Source: Bolinopsis microptera
Taxonomy: Eukaryota; Ctenophora; Tentaculata; Lobata; Bolinopsidae
Direction: 5' to 3'
Length of the DNA: 60,000 nucleotides
Assembly: GCF_026151205.1 (NCBI RefSeq)
Contig: NC_087083.1
Span: 11,532,944-11,592,943, forward strand
A program made the translations under genes and the position numbers. Positions 44,741 through 54,976 of this stretch are shown here, piece by piece. A model generated the notes under the pieces. That model made no database searches. It was not told the origin of the DNA and saw only the letters and a list, made by a program, of their open reading frames with translations. The number at the start of each line of letters is the position of its first letter. The stretch's first letter is position 1.

Positions 44741-46594
44741 TTACAAGCTGAAATATATAGTTCGGAATTAATAGTTCAGGAAAATAATTCAGGGTAGAGC
44801 GATAAAAAGGCATGTAGTTCTAATGTACCTTCACAATAGTGACTTTAAATATATCAAGCAAGAGATTAAACTGTATTATAAAGGAAAACAAATTTTTTTA
44901 GCAGAGGTACTGAAATGATTGTTATCTAAAATGAGTACCCTTAGGACACGTTAAATAGTGCATGAACCATAAATATGTTTGAACCATAAATTAATTATCC
45001 GTAGTGGGTAAATGTGTTCACACTTCCATTGGATGATGAGTTAAGTGGTCAGTTGTACAATTGTGCAGTTCCAAATCGGCAAGCCAATACTGAAAGTAAA
45101 AAACGAGTAGGAAAACAAAATAGTTAGGATAACAAGATCCTATGAAAAAACTGCTGTATCAAATTAAACATTGATGAGACGTGTTAGATAGCTGCTTTAA
45201 ATAACATTACGGGTAACGGGAGACAAGAGTAAATTACGAACAAAACAGAAAGGACATCGGAACATGGTTTCTCACATTTGTGTAATGAAATGCTATGCTA
45301 ATGGTAGCGCTCGATCTGTTATGCCTTTAAGTTTAACCGCGCGCACTGCACACGCCAATTGTCAGAGTGTTTTTCACCACTAAAATGTGCTACTCCTGTT
45401 AAATTCAAAACTTTCTTCTCGCTGAAAATGCTAATAAATTTTATCGAACAGTATTTTTGGGTAAAAATATTTCCAAATGCGACCATAAAATACCTTTAAA
45501 TGTTTGCGCGCGAAAATCTATTGTTTGTAAATTTTTTTAAATGTATACTGAGAAAATTTTTAGAAATGGTTTGTGATTTCTTATGATATTATTATTAAAA
45601 GATTTTGATTATAAAAAGTTCTACATATTGTAATGTATTAAAATGCATTATATGTGAGGCGTTTCTTCATACTTACTTGCCGAAATTGCCTGAAACCTTG
45701 AAATGTGAAAGAATAATAAGCATTTAAAAATGAGATCCAAGAACCATTTGAATGTCAAAAAGATTTTAAACCAGGTAACTTTAATTTACAATTTAAAACA
45801 CTTTAAAATGGCGATGACGCACGTTAATATATAATGGTCAAAATTCCTTATAATATATAAACAGTTTTTATTTTTTAAACGATTATTGGCGGGTCGTAAA
45901 GTAATATAAAAAATAAACTCTTCGATATTCAGTATTTGTTAATTATTACCTAAAGACCTCGGTAGTAAGCCTTTAGTTGTCAATAATTATAAACACATTC
46001 AACATTAAAAATAGAGGTATGGCGGAACAAAAGGCTAAACACCGCTCAGCAGTGAGAAAGTTACAATACTTTTAAATTTTAAAATAGTATTTTCAATGGG
46101 ACACAAAACAATCAACATTTTACTCAAATTTTAGTATAATTTGAACCTGAAAAGTGTTTCGAATATTTTATTCATTAGCTGTTATCTTTAATTTATTAAA
46201 CGATATGAATTAATTCATAACTTGATGCGCGGTTTTGGGTAATGTTGTGCAGCGCGCGGCCGAAATTGTGACAAACAGAAGGAAATAACTCGTCATCAAA
46301 ATGTATCGCGCGAGAATGTTTTAGTAGACGCGCATGTGACGTCACAAGTGAAGAGCTCGCAGTGGGTAATATATCGTCAACTTTAAATATTTACAATGCA
46401 ACAATTCATTAATCTGTAAACACGCGTACTCCAGCCCCTAAACGCATAAATTGTTATGCGGCGCGGCTCAAGCCGCGCACGCACGTATTATTTTATACTG
46501 TTTGCTTTCTAATAAATATCGTGCCAATGTGTACGTCTAAATTGTAAACGTTCATGTTTTGTGTAAAGTGAATCCAATTGGGACTAGTGACAAG
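44741..46594. other. AT-rich spacer, no gene seen
   Basis: No coding region, TIR or tandem repeat recognised. A few GCGCGC patches lie at 46250-46470. Confidence 0.4.
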
Positions 46595-46603
46595 GATAAG
46601 GAC

Positions 46604-46652
46604 CCAAGTGCCTGTACGGCTTTTTCGGACCCCTGTGGACCACTACTCTTGA
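46604..46652 (-). promoter_or_regulatory. Conserved LINE 3'UTR block (LINE-A copy)
   Basis: Plus-strand AAGGACCCAAGTGCCTGTAC...CGGACCCCTGTGGACCAC, matching 30096-30142 in LINE-B at nearly the same distance from the stop codon (966 bp against 939 bp). Confidence 0.6.
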
Positions 46653-47617
46653 AATCACTCTACAACATTGAACATCTATATCTACTACGTCATTTGGCAA
46701 TTATTGTCATTAATCTAACTTTCTAATTAATTGCTGAGGGGGAAGAGTAAACGCTTCACATTAAAATTCAATATACAAAATTCAAAACCATCAATACGGT
46801 ATTAAATATTATGGACAAATCTATAGATCTATTTCGTAGTCATATATTCACATGATTTGCTTTATATTATCTTAATTCTGTAATGAAGTACAGTAGGATT
46901 TGTGTTTCGAGAAAGAAAGGTTGCGGTCAAATTATTAACAAAAGTAAACAAAAGTCCATCAGGGACTCCGTGGAGTCGAAAAAGGTACACGGCCGCTGTC
47001 TGGTGCTGCTAGGCATTTATTGATCAAGATGTTTTATTGTATTGATTTATAATGATTCTATTGTTCGTGACTAATCAAGTTCTAAGTGGAGGTATAAAGT
47101 GCTGCTTAAGATACTTCGTCATCTCATGTCCAGTATAATGATTAAGATAGTATACAATGCAGTTTTAGTAGTTGACCCATACAGTTAAGTCCGTCATAAC
47201 TCACAATCGTTAAGTCGTCGGTCAATTGTCAAAGTCGTCGTGTGTTTATTCGTTGAGATAGCAGTAAGATAAGACGTTACGCGCGCGCGCGTTTAATCCC
47301 GTCGACGTGAGGTGTGACAATGAAAACGCCATAGAATAATTATTTTCGCGCGTTACGTAGAGTTTACCAGTGTGTAATACTAGTTAACACTGGGTGTACA
47401 CTGAGTGTAAGTGTAAGTTTCATATACAAGCCGTTGAATATTTCCAATTTTGAGTGTATCGTGAGCATGTTTTACATTGCGATTGCTCGGTACTAGTGTG
47501 TTTGTGTATATATATATATATCATTTGTGGAGTATGGTGTAAGTAATGTTTTTGGTTGGAGTGCAGTGGTTGTATGTATGAGAAAAGATATATGGTCATT
47601 TTAGTAACTCACATAAA

Positions 47618-50600
47618 TCAGAACTTGAGCTCATTTGTGGCAAAATTAAGCTCACACCAATCAAGTGTATCATGCTTGAATTGCAATTCTCGTAAGGCAA
47701 TTTTCAATATATTCTTAAACCCGTTTGTCGGAGTATTAAAACTTATCTTACTTGATGTTTGTCGACAGCTGTTCCACATGTAGGATGATTGGTAGATGAA
47801 TTGTGAGGATGGTTGTGATGTAAAGAAATAATCCTCTTGTCGTGGTGACCTGTTAAATGATGAGTACAGTGATAATGGTTCCTCTAACTTATTAATTTTG
47901 AATAGTTCTAAGAGACAAGTGTACTTGTACAGATTGTGGACCGTCAACAACCTGTGGGTTTTAAACAAGGGCTTGGAGTGTTCTTTTTGGTAAAAGTCCA
48001 CCCCCAGTCTTTGCTTATCAACAGGTCGTGTTCGGGCACACGTTTTAAACTTCTCTAGGTAAGCTTCTCTATCCCCAAACAGAATTCTTATACACTTTTT
48101 CTGTGTTTTAAAGATAGGTTCAAGTCGGTTATTGCTAATACCACCCCACACAGATATTCCAAATCCTAAATGTGATTCAAATAGAGTATGATATAAATCC
48201 TTATAATACTGCTTTGGGACAATGTGTCGTATTCTGCACAGCTTTCCTACTTCGCATTTAAGTTTTGAGTTAAGTGACTGCGTATGTGATTTCCAGTTAA
48301 GTTGGTCGTCAATAATAACGCCTAGAAATTTAGCTTCTTGAACTCTTTTAATAACTACATTATTTAAAGTTAGTATGTTCTCGTCATTTTCTACTTCCTC
48401 TTTGGCCCGTGAGGGTTTAAAATGAATAAAACAACATTTCTTAATGTTAATATGTAATAAGTTTAGTTTCATATACTTGTACACAAATGATAGAACTTCA
48501 TTTCCTTTTTCGTATAGTCTTTTGACACATGTGTCTTCTATAAATATGTTAGTGTCGTCGGCAAATAGTATAAACTTTCCTATAATTGATGAGTTACGGA
48601 TGTCATTAATATAAATAATAAAAAGTAACGGACCAAGACAGCTCCCCTGCGGCACTCCATAGACTACTGGAAGTTTCTCGGAGTCTTCACCTAATACTGA
48701 GACATACTGGTATCTGTTCGACAGGTAACTTGCTATAAGGTTATTTGCATTTCCACGGATTCCATAATTTTCTAACTTATGTAGTAACTTTTCATGTGAT
48801 ATTGTATCAAAGGCTTTACTAAGATCAATAAATATTCCAAGAACGTGTTGTTTTTTCTTGAGGCAAGATTCTACGTGGTTCACTGAGTAATTTAGGGCAT
48901 AACTGGTCGAGTGATTTTTACGGAATCCGTACTGGTTTTCATATAAGGAGTTCTGTGAATGAAAGAAGCTGTATAATCTATTGAATATAATCTTTTCAAA
49001 TATTTTACCAAACACAGCTAGCGTTGATACAGGTCTATAGTTTTCAAGGAGTTCCTGGTTATCTTTCTTGTAAATGGGACTAATCCTTCCAACTTTAAGG
49101 TCATCTGGAAATATGCCATCTTTCATACATTCGTTATACAGTACAGTGAGTAAAGGAGTAACTATTTTAGAGGACTGCTTAATTACATGAATCGGTATGT
49201 CACTTGCCTTGCCATTTTTAAGTTCAGATATGATTTTGCTAACCTCGTCTGTTGTGCAGTCATGCATGTAAATGCTGGAAGTGTTTGAAAGCGGTAGATA
49301 ATCATAGAAACTAGGTATACTGTTTATGTTAATTTGTCCAAGATCATTGTAAGCGGTATTTAGGTCAGAGGCTAATGATACAAAATATTTATTGAATTCG
49401 TTTGCTATGATCCTTCTATTTGTTATCTTAACGTTGTCTATGGTGAACAGCGGCTTTATTTCACGCCGCCGTTTACCTCTTATACGATTTATTAGTTCCC
49501 AGGTCTTTTTACTATCACCGCTATTTTCAGCAAATTTACCAGAGAAGTATTCTGTTTTCACAGTTTGACGTGTTTTCTTTAGGACTTTTCTGTATTCTTT
49601 GTAGATAAGGTAGCGACTACGTTTTAGTGAGCATTCAGGGCACTGGCAAATGCCGCCCTTGTTATCAGTTTCCCCAAGTTTACATTTTCTATTTCTTATC
49701 TCAACCCAATTTTCGTACAGTTTATGCTGATTATTAATTGAGCAAATGAGACCGGGAGTTATCCAAGGGTTAACCTGAACAGTTCTCTTAGAGGTTTTCG
49801 GGGTCTCTAGTTTAAACGATTTTTCGACGCAGTTTTTGTAAGTGTCATGGAATTCAGTAAAGTTATGGATTGTTTTAGTTTTAAGCTCATCTTCAAGATC
49901 CACTAGGAAGCCGTTAACATTTGATTGACAGAAGTCGTAATATTGTTTAAAAGAAGTTTTTTCAGAGTTGACTTCAACATTCCAGTTAAATGTGTTAAAA
50001 ATAGGTGAGTGATGAGTTATTCGTTCTTTTAGGGTGCCTGAAGTAATCACATTCTCAATATCGTTAGTAATAATGTTGTCTATGCAGGATGCTTTACAGC
50101 CTGGTTTTTCGTGGGTAACAATAGATATTAACGGACAAAATCCTTTACTGAATAATATTTCTTCATATTTTTGAACATTTTTGTTATCTTTATCATGAAG
50201 ATCGATATTAAAGTCTCCAGCTAGATAACTAAACTTCGGCATGTGATCAAGAAGGTTAGAAAGTTCAACTAGAGCTTGGGAAATACAGCCACTTGGTGGA
50301 CGATACAAAACACCTACATTAACAGGTTGATCTTCGTTACTTAATGATAAGACAAGTATTTCTAGATGTTCTGTGACTTGTGATATATTCTCAATTACAG
50401 TAGCATTTAATTTATCGTCAACATAAAGGGCTACTCCAGTGCCCTTTTGTTTGTTAGGTGCTGTGTCCTGATAGTAACTATTATAACCGTCGAGCTGAAA
50501 TAGATTGCTTAATTCTTTTCCAGTGTTGGTTTCAGCTAGGGCTATTACGGAGAATTTTGTTTTGTACCTACAGGTTTCAATGGCAAGGTTGTCAAAATTT

Positions 50601-50971
50601 GATTTATTTCCATCAATATTTTGAAAGAGAATAGATGATTGTTTCTTAACTTGGTTGCAGAGAATATTTGTAAGGTCAGATGCAGTGTATGAGTTACAAT
50701 CATTTAAAGTATTTGAGATTTTGGTTGTGTATTCGTCTAGGTTGTTGTCGTCGTCGTCATTGTCAGTGAGTAGTTTAAATGGGTTGTATTTAACCTTGTC
50801 TAAATGGATACAACGAGTACAGTAAAACTCATTAGATTGGCTATTTGGATTTGATTTGCGATAGCATTTATGGTGCATTATGCAGTCACAGTGAAAACAT
50901 TCAACTATTGTTTGGCCGATGACTATGTTCTTAGAACAGACAGGACATACCTCCTTAATGAGGGGAGTCAT
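47618..50971 (-). CDS. LINE-A ORF2: zinc finger, APE endonuclease, reverse transcriptase
   Basis: Intact, 1117 aa. Residues 9-54 form a Cys/His zinc module (C9, C12, C25, C28, H34, C36, C51, C54). Residues about 114-335 form an APE-type endonuclease: N118 in FQNIDGN, E147 in LAETN, YRPPSG at 223-228, GDFNID at 252-257, D298 in CIDNIIT and the SHxP-like THHSPI at 319-324. A cysteine cluster C430-x(11)-C442-x-C444-x2-C447 precedes a basic helix. RT spans about 580-900: ENYRPVSTLAVFGKI, IDLSKAFDTI (D716), GVPQGSCLGPLLF (772-784) and FADDTNIF (D805, D806). The C-terminus carries GISVWGGISNNRLEPIFKTQKKCIR. The start ATG overlaps the ORF1 stop as ATGA, implying termination-reinitiation. It would nick DNA and prime cDNA synthesis for retrotransposition. 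Confidence 0.96.
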   Translation of the reverse strand: MTPLIKEVCPVCSKNIVIGQTIVECFHCDCIMHHKCYRKSNPNSQSNEFYCTRCIHLDKVKYNPFKLLTDNDDDDNNLDEYTTKISNTLNDCNSYTASDLTNILCNQVKKQSSILFQNIDGNKSNFDNLAIETCRYKTKFSVIALAETNTGKELSNLFQLDGYNSYYQDTAPNKQKGTGVALYVDDKLNATVIENISQVTEHLEILVLSLSNEDQPVNVGVLYRPPSGCISQALVELSNLLDHMPKFSYLAGDFNIDLHDKDNKNVQKYEEILFSKGFCPLISIVTHEKPGCKASCIDNIITNDIENVITSGTLKERITHHSPIFNTFNWNVEVNSEKTSFKQYYDFCQSNVNGFLVDLEDELKTKTIHNFTEFHDTYKNCVEKSFKLETPKTSKRTVQVNPWITPGLICSINNQHKLYENWVEIRNRKCKLGETDNKGGICQCPECSLKRSRYLIYKEYRKVLKKTRQTVKTEYFSGKFAENSGDSKKTWELINRIRGKRRREIKPLFTIDNVKITNRRIIANEFNKYFVSLASDLNTAYNDLGQININSIPSFYDYLPLSNTSSIYMHDCTTDEVSKIISELKNGKASDIPIHVIKQSSKIVTPLLTVLYNECMKDGIFPDDLKVGRISPIYKKDNQELLENYRPVSTLAVFGKIFEKIIFNRLYSFFHSQNSLYENQYGFRKNHSTSYALNYSVNHVESCLKKKQHVLGIFIDLSKAFDTISHEKLLHKLENYGIRGNANNLIASYLSNRYQYVSVLGEDSEKLPVVYGVPQGSCLGPLLFIIYINDIRNSSIIGKFILFADDTNIFIEDTCVKRLYEKGNEVLSFVYKYMKLNLLHINIKKCCFIHFKPSRAKEEVENDENILTLNNVVIKRVQEAKFLGVIIDDQLNWKSHTQSLNSKLKCEVGKLCRIRHIVPKQYYKDLYHTLFESHLGFGISVWGGISNNRLEPIFKTQKKCIRILFGDREAYLEKFKTCARTRPVDKQRLGVDFYQKEHSKPLFKTHRLLTVHNLYKYTCLLELFKINKLEEPLSLYSSFNRSPRQEDYFFTSQPSSQFIYQSSYMWNSCRQTSSKISFNTPTNGFKNILKIALRELQFKHDTLDWCELNFATNELKF

Positions 50972-51782
50972 GGTTGGTAACCATCCACGTGACCCTGACT
51001 AGCAGCAGCAGGAACAACAGGACCAGTTTCTCTTCCAGCAGTCGCATCCCTGTAGGATCTATCGTCTACCCTTGTGGACCTCCTCTTCCTTTTGTCGATA
51101 CCACCGTTAATCCTGAGAAGAACAGTGTTACGAATAAATTGACCTAACTTTGCTAGTCCCCTCCAGTTGAGGTGAAGGAAGTCCGGTTTTTGGTATTTGT
51201 TGAGGTCGCGAGAGAGAGAGCGGTCAAGGAGACCATCCCTATCACAGAACTCATCAAATCCATCCACATAACTGACACCAAAATTGGACGGGAGCAGCCT
51301 ACATCGAATCAAACTGTTAAAGTATATAAGCTTTCTATTTAAATCAGCACGTTAAGAAGGAATTGTTGGACAAACATATACATGCACACCCGGATTAATA
51401 GATTGAATCTGGGCAATTTTTGAAACTAGATGGTTGTAGATTATATCAATATCGTTTTGGCTTTTTACATCTGTTTGTTTCAGGTCATTAACCCCACACA
51501 ATATAACACAGTTTCTATAGCCACAGGACACATAAGGATCAATACTATCGACAGTTGGGGCAAAGAATCGTTTTCCAGGTAGCCATTTGCCGAATGACTT
51601 GGCAGGATCAGAACCGAATTTCAGTCCGCCGGTGTTTGAGTCCCCAATGATACATGTAGCGTTTCTATTCAGGGAACTGACTGATCTCAATGTTATACTG
51701 TAGCGCAGCCCAGTTATCTCGCCTGCATCGATACGATGGTGGAACAGTGCTTGGCTACGACGAGTCATTACATATAATGATC
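50968..51782 (-). pseudogene. LINE-A ORF1, 3' part (end of AlkB domain, SGNH esterase, basic tail)
   Basis: Continues ORF1 after the inserted DNA element. It opens with GSLYVMTRRSQALFHHRI (the distal metal-binding His lies at about 51741-51736) and RYSITLR (51705-51685), the AlkB R-x5-R signature. The SGNH domain follows: GDSN with Ser at 51639-51637, GVND at about 51495-51484 and DFLH at 51183-51172. One in-frame TAA (51352-51354) breaks the domain where LINE-B has an Arg codon; the frame is otherwise open to the stop at 50968. The C-terminus is basic (DKRKRRSTR). Confidence 0.88.
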
Positions 51783-51787
51783 CTGGG

Positions 51788-52897
51788 CACAGTGGGCTGT
51801 GAGTGGGGGTCATGCTAGCATAGGGTATTTTAGACCATCACACATGCCCCTAACTTTGTTTCTAAGGTAATTTGGGTACAAAAATACGATTCCAATCATT
51901 TACAGGGCCCAAAATGTCTTAGAAAAAATTTTTGGGCCGATTTTGAGCACTCCTGTAGTCCAAAAATAGGAGGCTGATCCCAGGAAAAGTTGTTTTTTAG
52001 AGGTTTAATCAATTTTAAAGCTCTTCTATGAACTGTAAACGAAAGACAGCTATCTTAGGAACTCAAATCTTTTTGAATCATGAAAAAACATTGATCAGAA
52101 CAAAAGTTGTGCCCATTTATATGACCAAATTGTTCTGAAACACCCAAATTTTTCCTGTTATTTTCAAAAATTTCGTTTAAAATCACGATTTTTTTGGATT
52201 TTTATCAATTTTAACTATAATAATTGTGATATATTGATTTTTCATCCATATGCTTCTAGTCTAGGATGCAAAAAACGCCACAAACATGGAGAATAACTAA
52301 GATATGTCAATTTAATAGCAAAATTGAGCTCATAAATTATCTAAAAATGCAGCAAATTTGACCCAATTTTTGAGTTTCTTAATTTTTTCTTGACAATTCC
52401 CCCAAAAGTGCCCAAAGTGATTCTTATTGCATCTGATAGGGAATTGTCTAAGCTTTCTGATGATACCATGCATTATACCGAACTATTGCAAACCAACAAC
52501 GATTTCTGTCGTTAAATACCCCAAAAATTGCCTAAAATACACGCCATAAAAAAGGCGCGGTCAAAAATCAGGTGAAAATGTTAAAGTCACACAGTTTTTT
52601 TTAGATGGCTGAGTATTCTTAAGTACTATACTGTATTTCAATTATTAAAAACTGCCTTGATCAGGCATTTTAGCCCAAAATAATAAATATTAGGCAATTT
52701 TTGGCTAAAAAAGGCAAAATTTCTTGACAGTGAAAAATGCTATTTTTTCACGCGACGCCATTTTGGCATCTTGCAAAGTTTTTAATTACGGTTTTTTGCA
52801 TGAAATCGGGCTAGCGTTTTACAATAAGGAAAGCTTATTTTCAAAGAAATTTAAGAAAGTCGATTTTAGGCCTATGCTAGCATGGTAGCCCACTGTG
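51788..52897. mobile_element. Transib/RAG-like non-autonomous DNA element (CACAGTG ends) inside LINE-A ORF1
   Basis: A 1110-bp insertion flanked by a 5-bp duplication CTGGG (51783-51787 and 52898-52902). Both termini read CACAGTGGGCT inward. The block CATGCTAGCATAGG recurs inverted at both ends, after a 16-nt spacer from the heptamer on the left (51795-51810) but 6 nt on the right (52885-52890). Removing the element plus one CTGGG (1115 bp) restores the ORF1 frame. The interior has no coding frame of note. A CAC(A/T)(A/G)TG heptamer with a GC-rich 5-bp duplication is diagnostic of Transib/ProtoRAG transposition, and CACAGTG is the exact RSS heptamer consensus. No nonamer-like box is obvious. 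Only one copy is in the window. Confidence 0.82.
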
Positions 52898-54230
52898 CTG
52901 GGCCACATAGTTGCTTGTGCTCATCGATACCTGTACTAGCATCAGAGAAAGAAACATGACATGCAGTACCAAGAGAGACTGTAAAGATACTTGATTCCGG
53001 GTGGATAGAAGGCTCGTTATCAGAGTGTCTAGGCAAGGTGCTGCTTGTGCCGTCAAACCGATTCACCAAACAGCTGTTAACCTGAGGTTGGTCACCTGAA
53101 CAAAACTCACTGTTGATTCTGTCGATGAGTTTTCTCAAGGGTGGTGGTATTGCCTTTGGTGTCTTGGACGACTTAGATCCAAGATAATCGTACCGTTCCC
53201 CATATGATAGGCAGGAGCGTTCGTTTTCAATTTTGAAGTCTGTGCTGCTCAAATCAAATAGGTCAACTAGTTCTTCCGCAGTCTTCTGATCTATATAATC
53301 GTTTTTGAACAGTTCCACAGGTTTCTGCTCATGATGAGGTGGCTGCAAAAGGACAGGTGGTGCTGGAGGACGAGGATGCTGTGCAGGAGGTAGGTTGGGA
53401 GGAATGCAAGGACCAGGGTTATGCAATGGCTGTATAGAACTTATAGACTGTTTTAGTTCAGCAATGCCTGCAGCTACAGTGGGCTCATTTGCAGAAAGTG
53501 CGGTGAGTTGTTCTGAGATGCTCTTCAGAAACTGCTCAGATGAGTCTGTAGATGGGGATGATTCAGGGGAAGGTCTAGATGCTAAAAGTTTAAGGTCCCT
53601 CTGTAGTTCAGCAATGTTGGTATTGATTGATTCTAATGATTTGTCATGGAGCTTTATTTCATTATTTAGGCCATTAAGGGAGTTCTCTTTAAGAAGCAGG
53701 TGTTGAAGGTGAACGTCGAACTGGGAGAGAGTGTCAAGGTTCCTAGAGAACTGTTCGAAGTCAAATTTTTCAAGAGCTGAGCCTGCTGAGCTTGCTGATG
53801 CCACAAGTGCACTGACAGTTTCAAGATTCTTAACAGCTGTAGATGCTTCAAAATCTGAGTTGGCCTGTTGCAAAGCCCTTGTGTTCCTGCAGCTGTAACA
53901 AAATTCGTCTCTCTGTTTCTTCAGTGTTGATACTGGTGCCACGAAGCAGTATGGGCACAGCCATTCTACCATGGAGTTGATAGCTGACCTCGCTATACCC
54001 TTCATAGACAAGCAGTCCACATGCCACTCTTGATGACACTTAGAACAGTCAATGAGGTAAACTTTACCGTTAAAAGAGCGTTGACATGGACATTTCTTCT
54101 TGTCCCTATGTTTCCTGTTTACCTGATCTTCATTGTCCACTGTAGATTGATCGACTAAAATGTTGCGAGACAAGCTATTAGATGTTTTAGGAGTACCTGA
54201 ATTCTTCCTAGTATTTGACGCCATTTTCAA
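52898..54230 (-). pseudogene. LINE-A ORF1, 5' part (PHD finger, coiled coil, AlkB-like dioxygenase N-terminal part)
   Basis: Starts at ATG 54230. Residues 47-95 form a PHD finger (C47, C49, C62, C65, H70, C73, C92, C95), with a further CxxC at 111-114. Residues about 155-265 are a helical, coiled-coil-like region and 270-300 are Pro-rich. From about 307 an AlkB-like 2OG-Fe(II) oxygenase begins: LSYGERYDYLG, PPPLRKLIDRIN, NSCLVNRFDG, RHSDNEP with the HxD metal ligands H402 and D404, then SIFTVSLGTACHVSF. The domain is cut at residue about 443 by the CACAGTG-ended element and resumes in frame at 51782. The full ORF1 would be 715 codons plus stop. Likely role: RNA-binding and chaperone functions of a LINE ORF1 with an added demethylase-type domain (inference). 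Confidence 0.88.
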
Positions 54231-54976
54231 ATCAAATGTAAGTAATACTGACCAAATAGATCCGACTTGGGGTCGGCTCCCGTTAAGTGTTTTGTTTTGG
54301 AGGGGATTAGGACTTCAGAGTTGATGACCCTAGTAAAGTGTAGATGACCCTAATAGAGTGTAGAATGTAGATGACCCTTAGCTTAGTACGCCCCTTCGGG
54401 GGAGTTGTAACATACCATTCCTGAACACTCAAATTATTTGTTATATAGTAGTGTTGAAAGTATTAAAACGCGCCGCACAAACTAGCATTCTTGCTTCGCA
54501 TCGAAGACGGAAAGGGTTGACATCGTCAAGCAAGTCATATCTTTTTTAAATGATAAGTGGGTTTTGCCAAGGTGCCAAATTTAATGATGCGCAGCTTTTG
54601 GAGCATCCGTTAGTGTAAAAGTTGTAGCGCGATGCATTACTGGCCCGCGCCGCGCATCTTCTCGCAACCACTGTATGCAAATCGGCGAGATGCGAAGGAT
54701 TGACATCGTGAATCAAGTGTAAAAGTCGCATATTTGACGAAAGTTGTTAATTCGGCGTTTTATTTTGTCATATCACATAATTTTAGTTTCTGGAATGAGA
54801 TCATTGTGAAAATTTGTAAAGACTTTCTAATCGGATTTTCAAAATTGTCCCAAAAACTTGATGGATATCGGAATTGATTTAATAATTGATAATGAAAATG
54901 GACCAAAAGACGTTGCCAGTCTATTAGTAAACTAACCAATTTTTGTTAAAATTGTATTGAGGGAAGGTTACTCAAT
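54231..54976. other. LINE-A 5' leader and upstream non-coding DNA
   Basis: GTAGATGACCCTA-type units repeat three times at about 54320-54381. Further right, GAAGGATTGACATCGTGAATCAAG (54694 onward) and AAGGGTTGACATCGTCAAGCAAG (54510 onward) are imperfect direct repeats, related to 26148-26182. No gene seen. Confidence 0.5.

Larger units (their letters stand above)
46595..54400 (-). mobile_element. LINE-A: near full-length CR1-like retrotransposon with PHD-AlkB-SGNH ORF1
   Basis: Runs on the minus strand from a short 5' leader (about 54400-54231, with GTAGATGACCCTA repeated), through ORF1 (54230-50968, interrupted), ORF2 (50971-47618, intact) and a 3'UTR of about 1 kb containing the block at 46604-46652 shared with LINE-B. 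PHD and esterase domains in ORF1 are known for CR1-like elements (Kapitonov and Jurka); the AlkB domain between them is unusual. ORF1 damage is limited to one stop codon and one transposon insertion, so the copy is fairly young. The exact ends and a target-site duplication were not established. Confidence 0.85.

Noticed and set aside
51352-51813. A separate gene starting at the ATG at 51813
   Set aside because: The first ten codons lie in the TIR and target duplication of the inserted element. The frame is the continuation of LINE-A ORF1.
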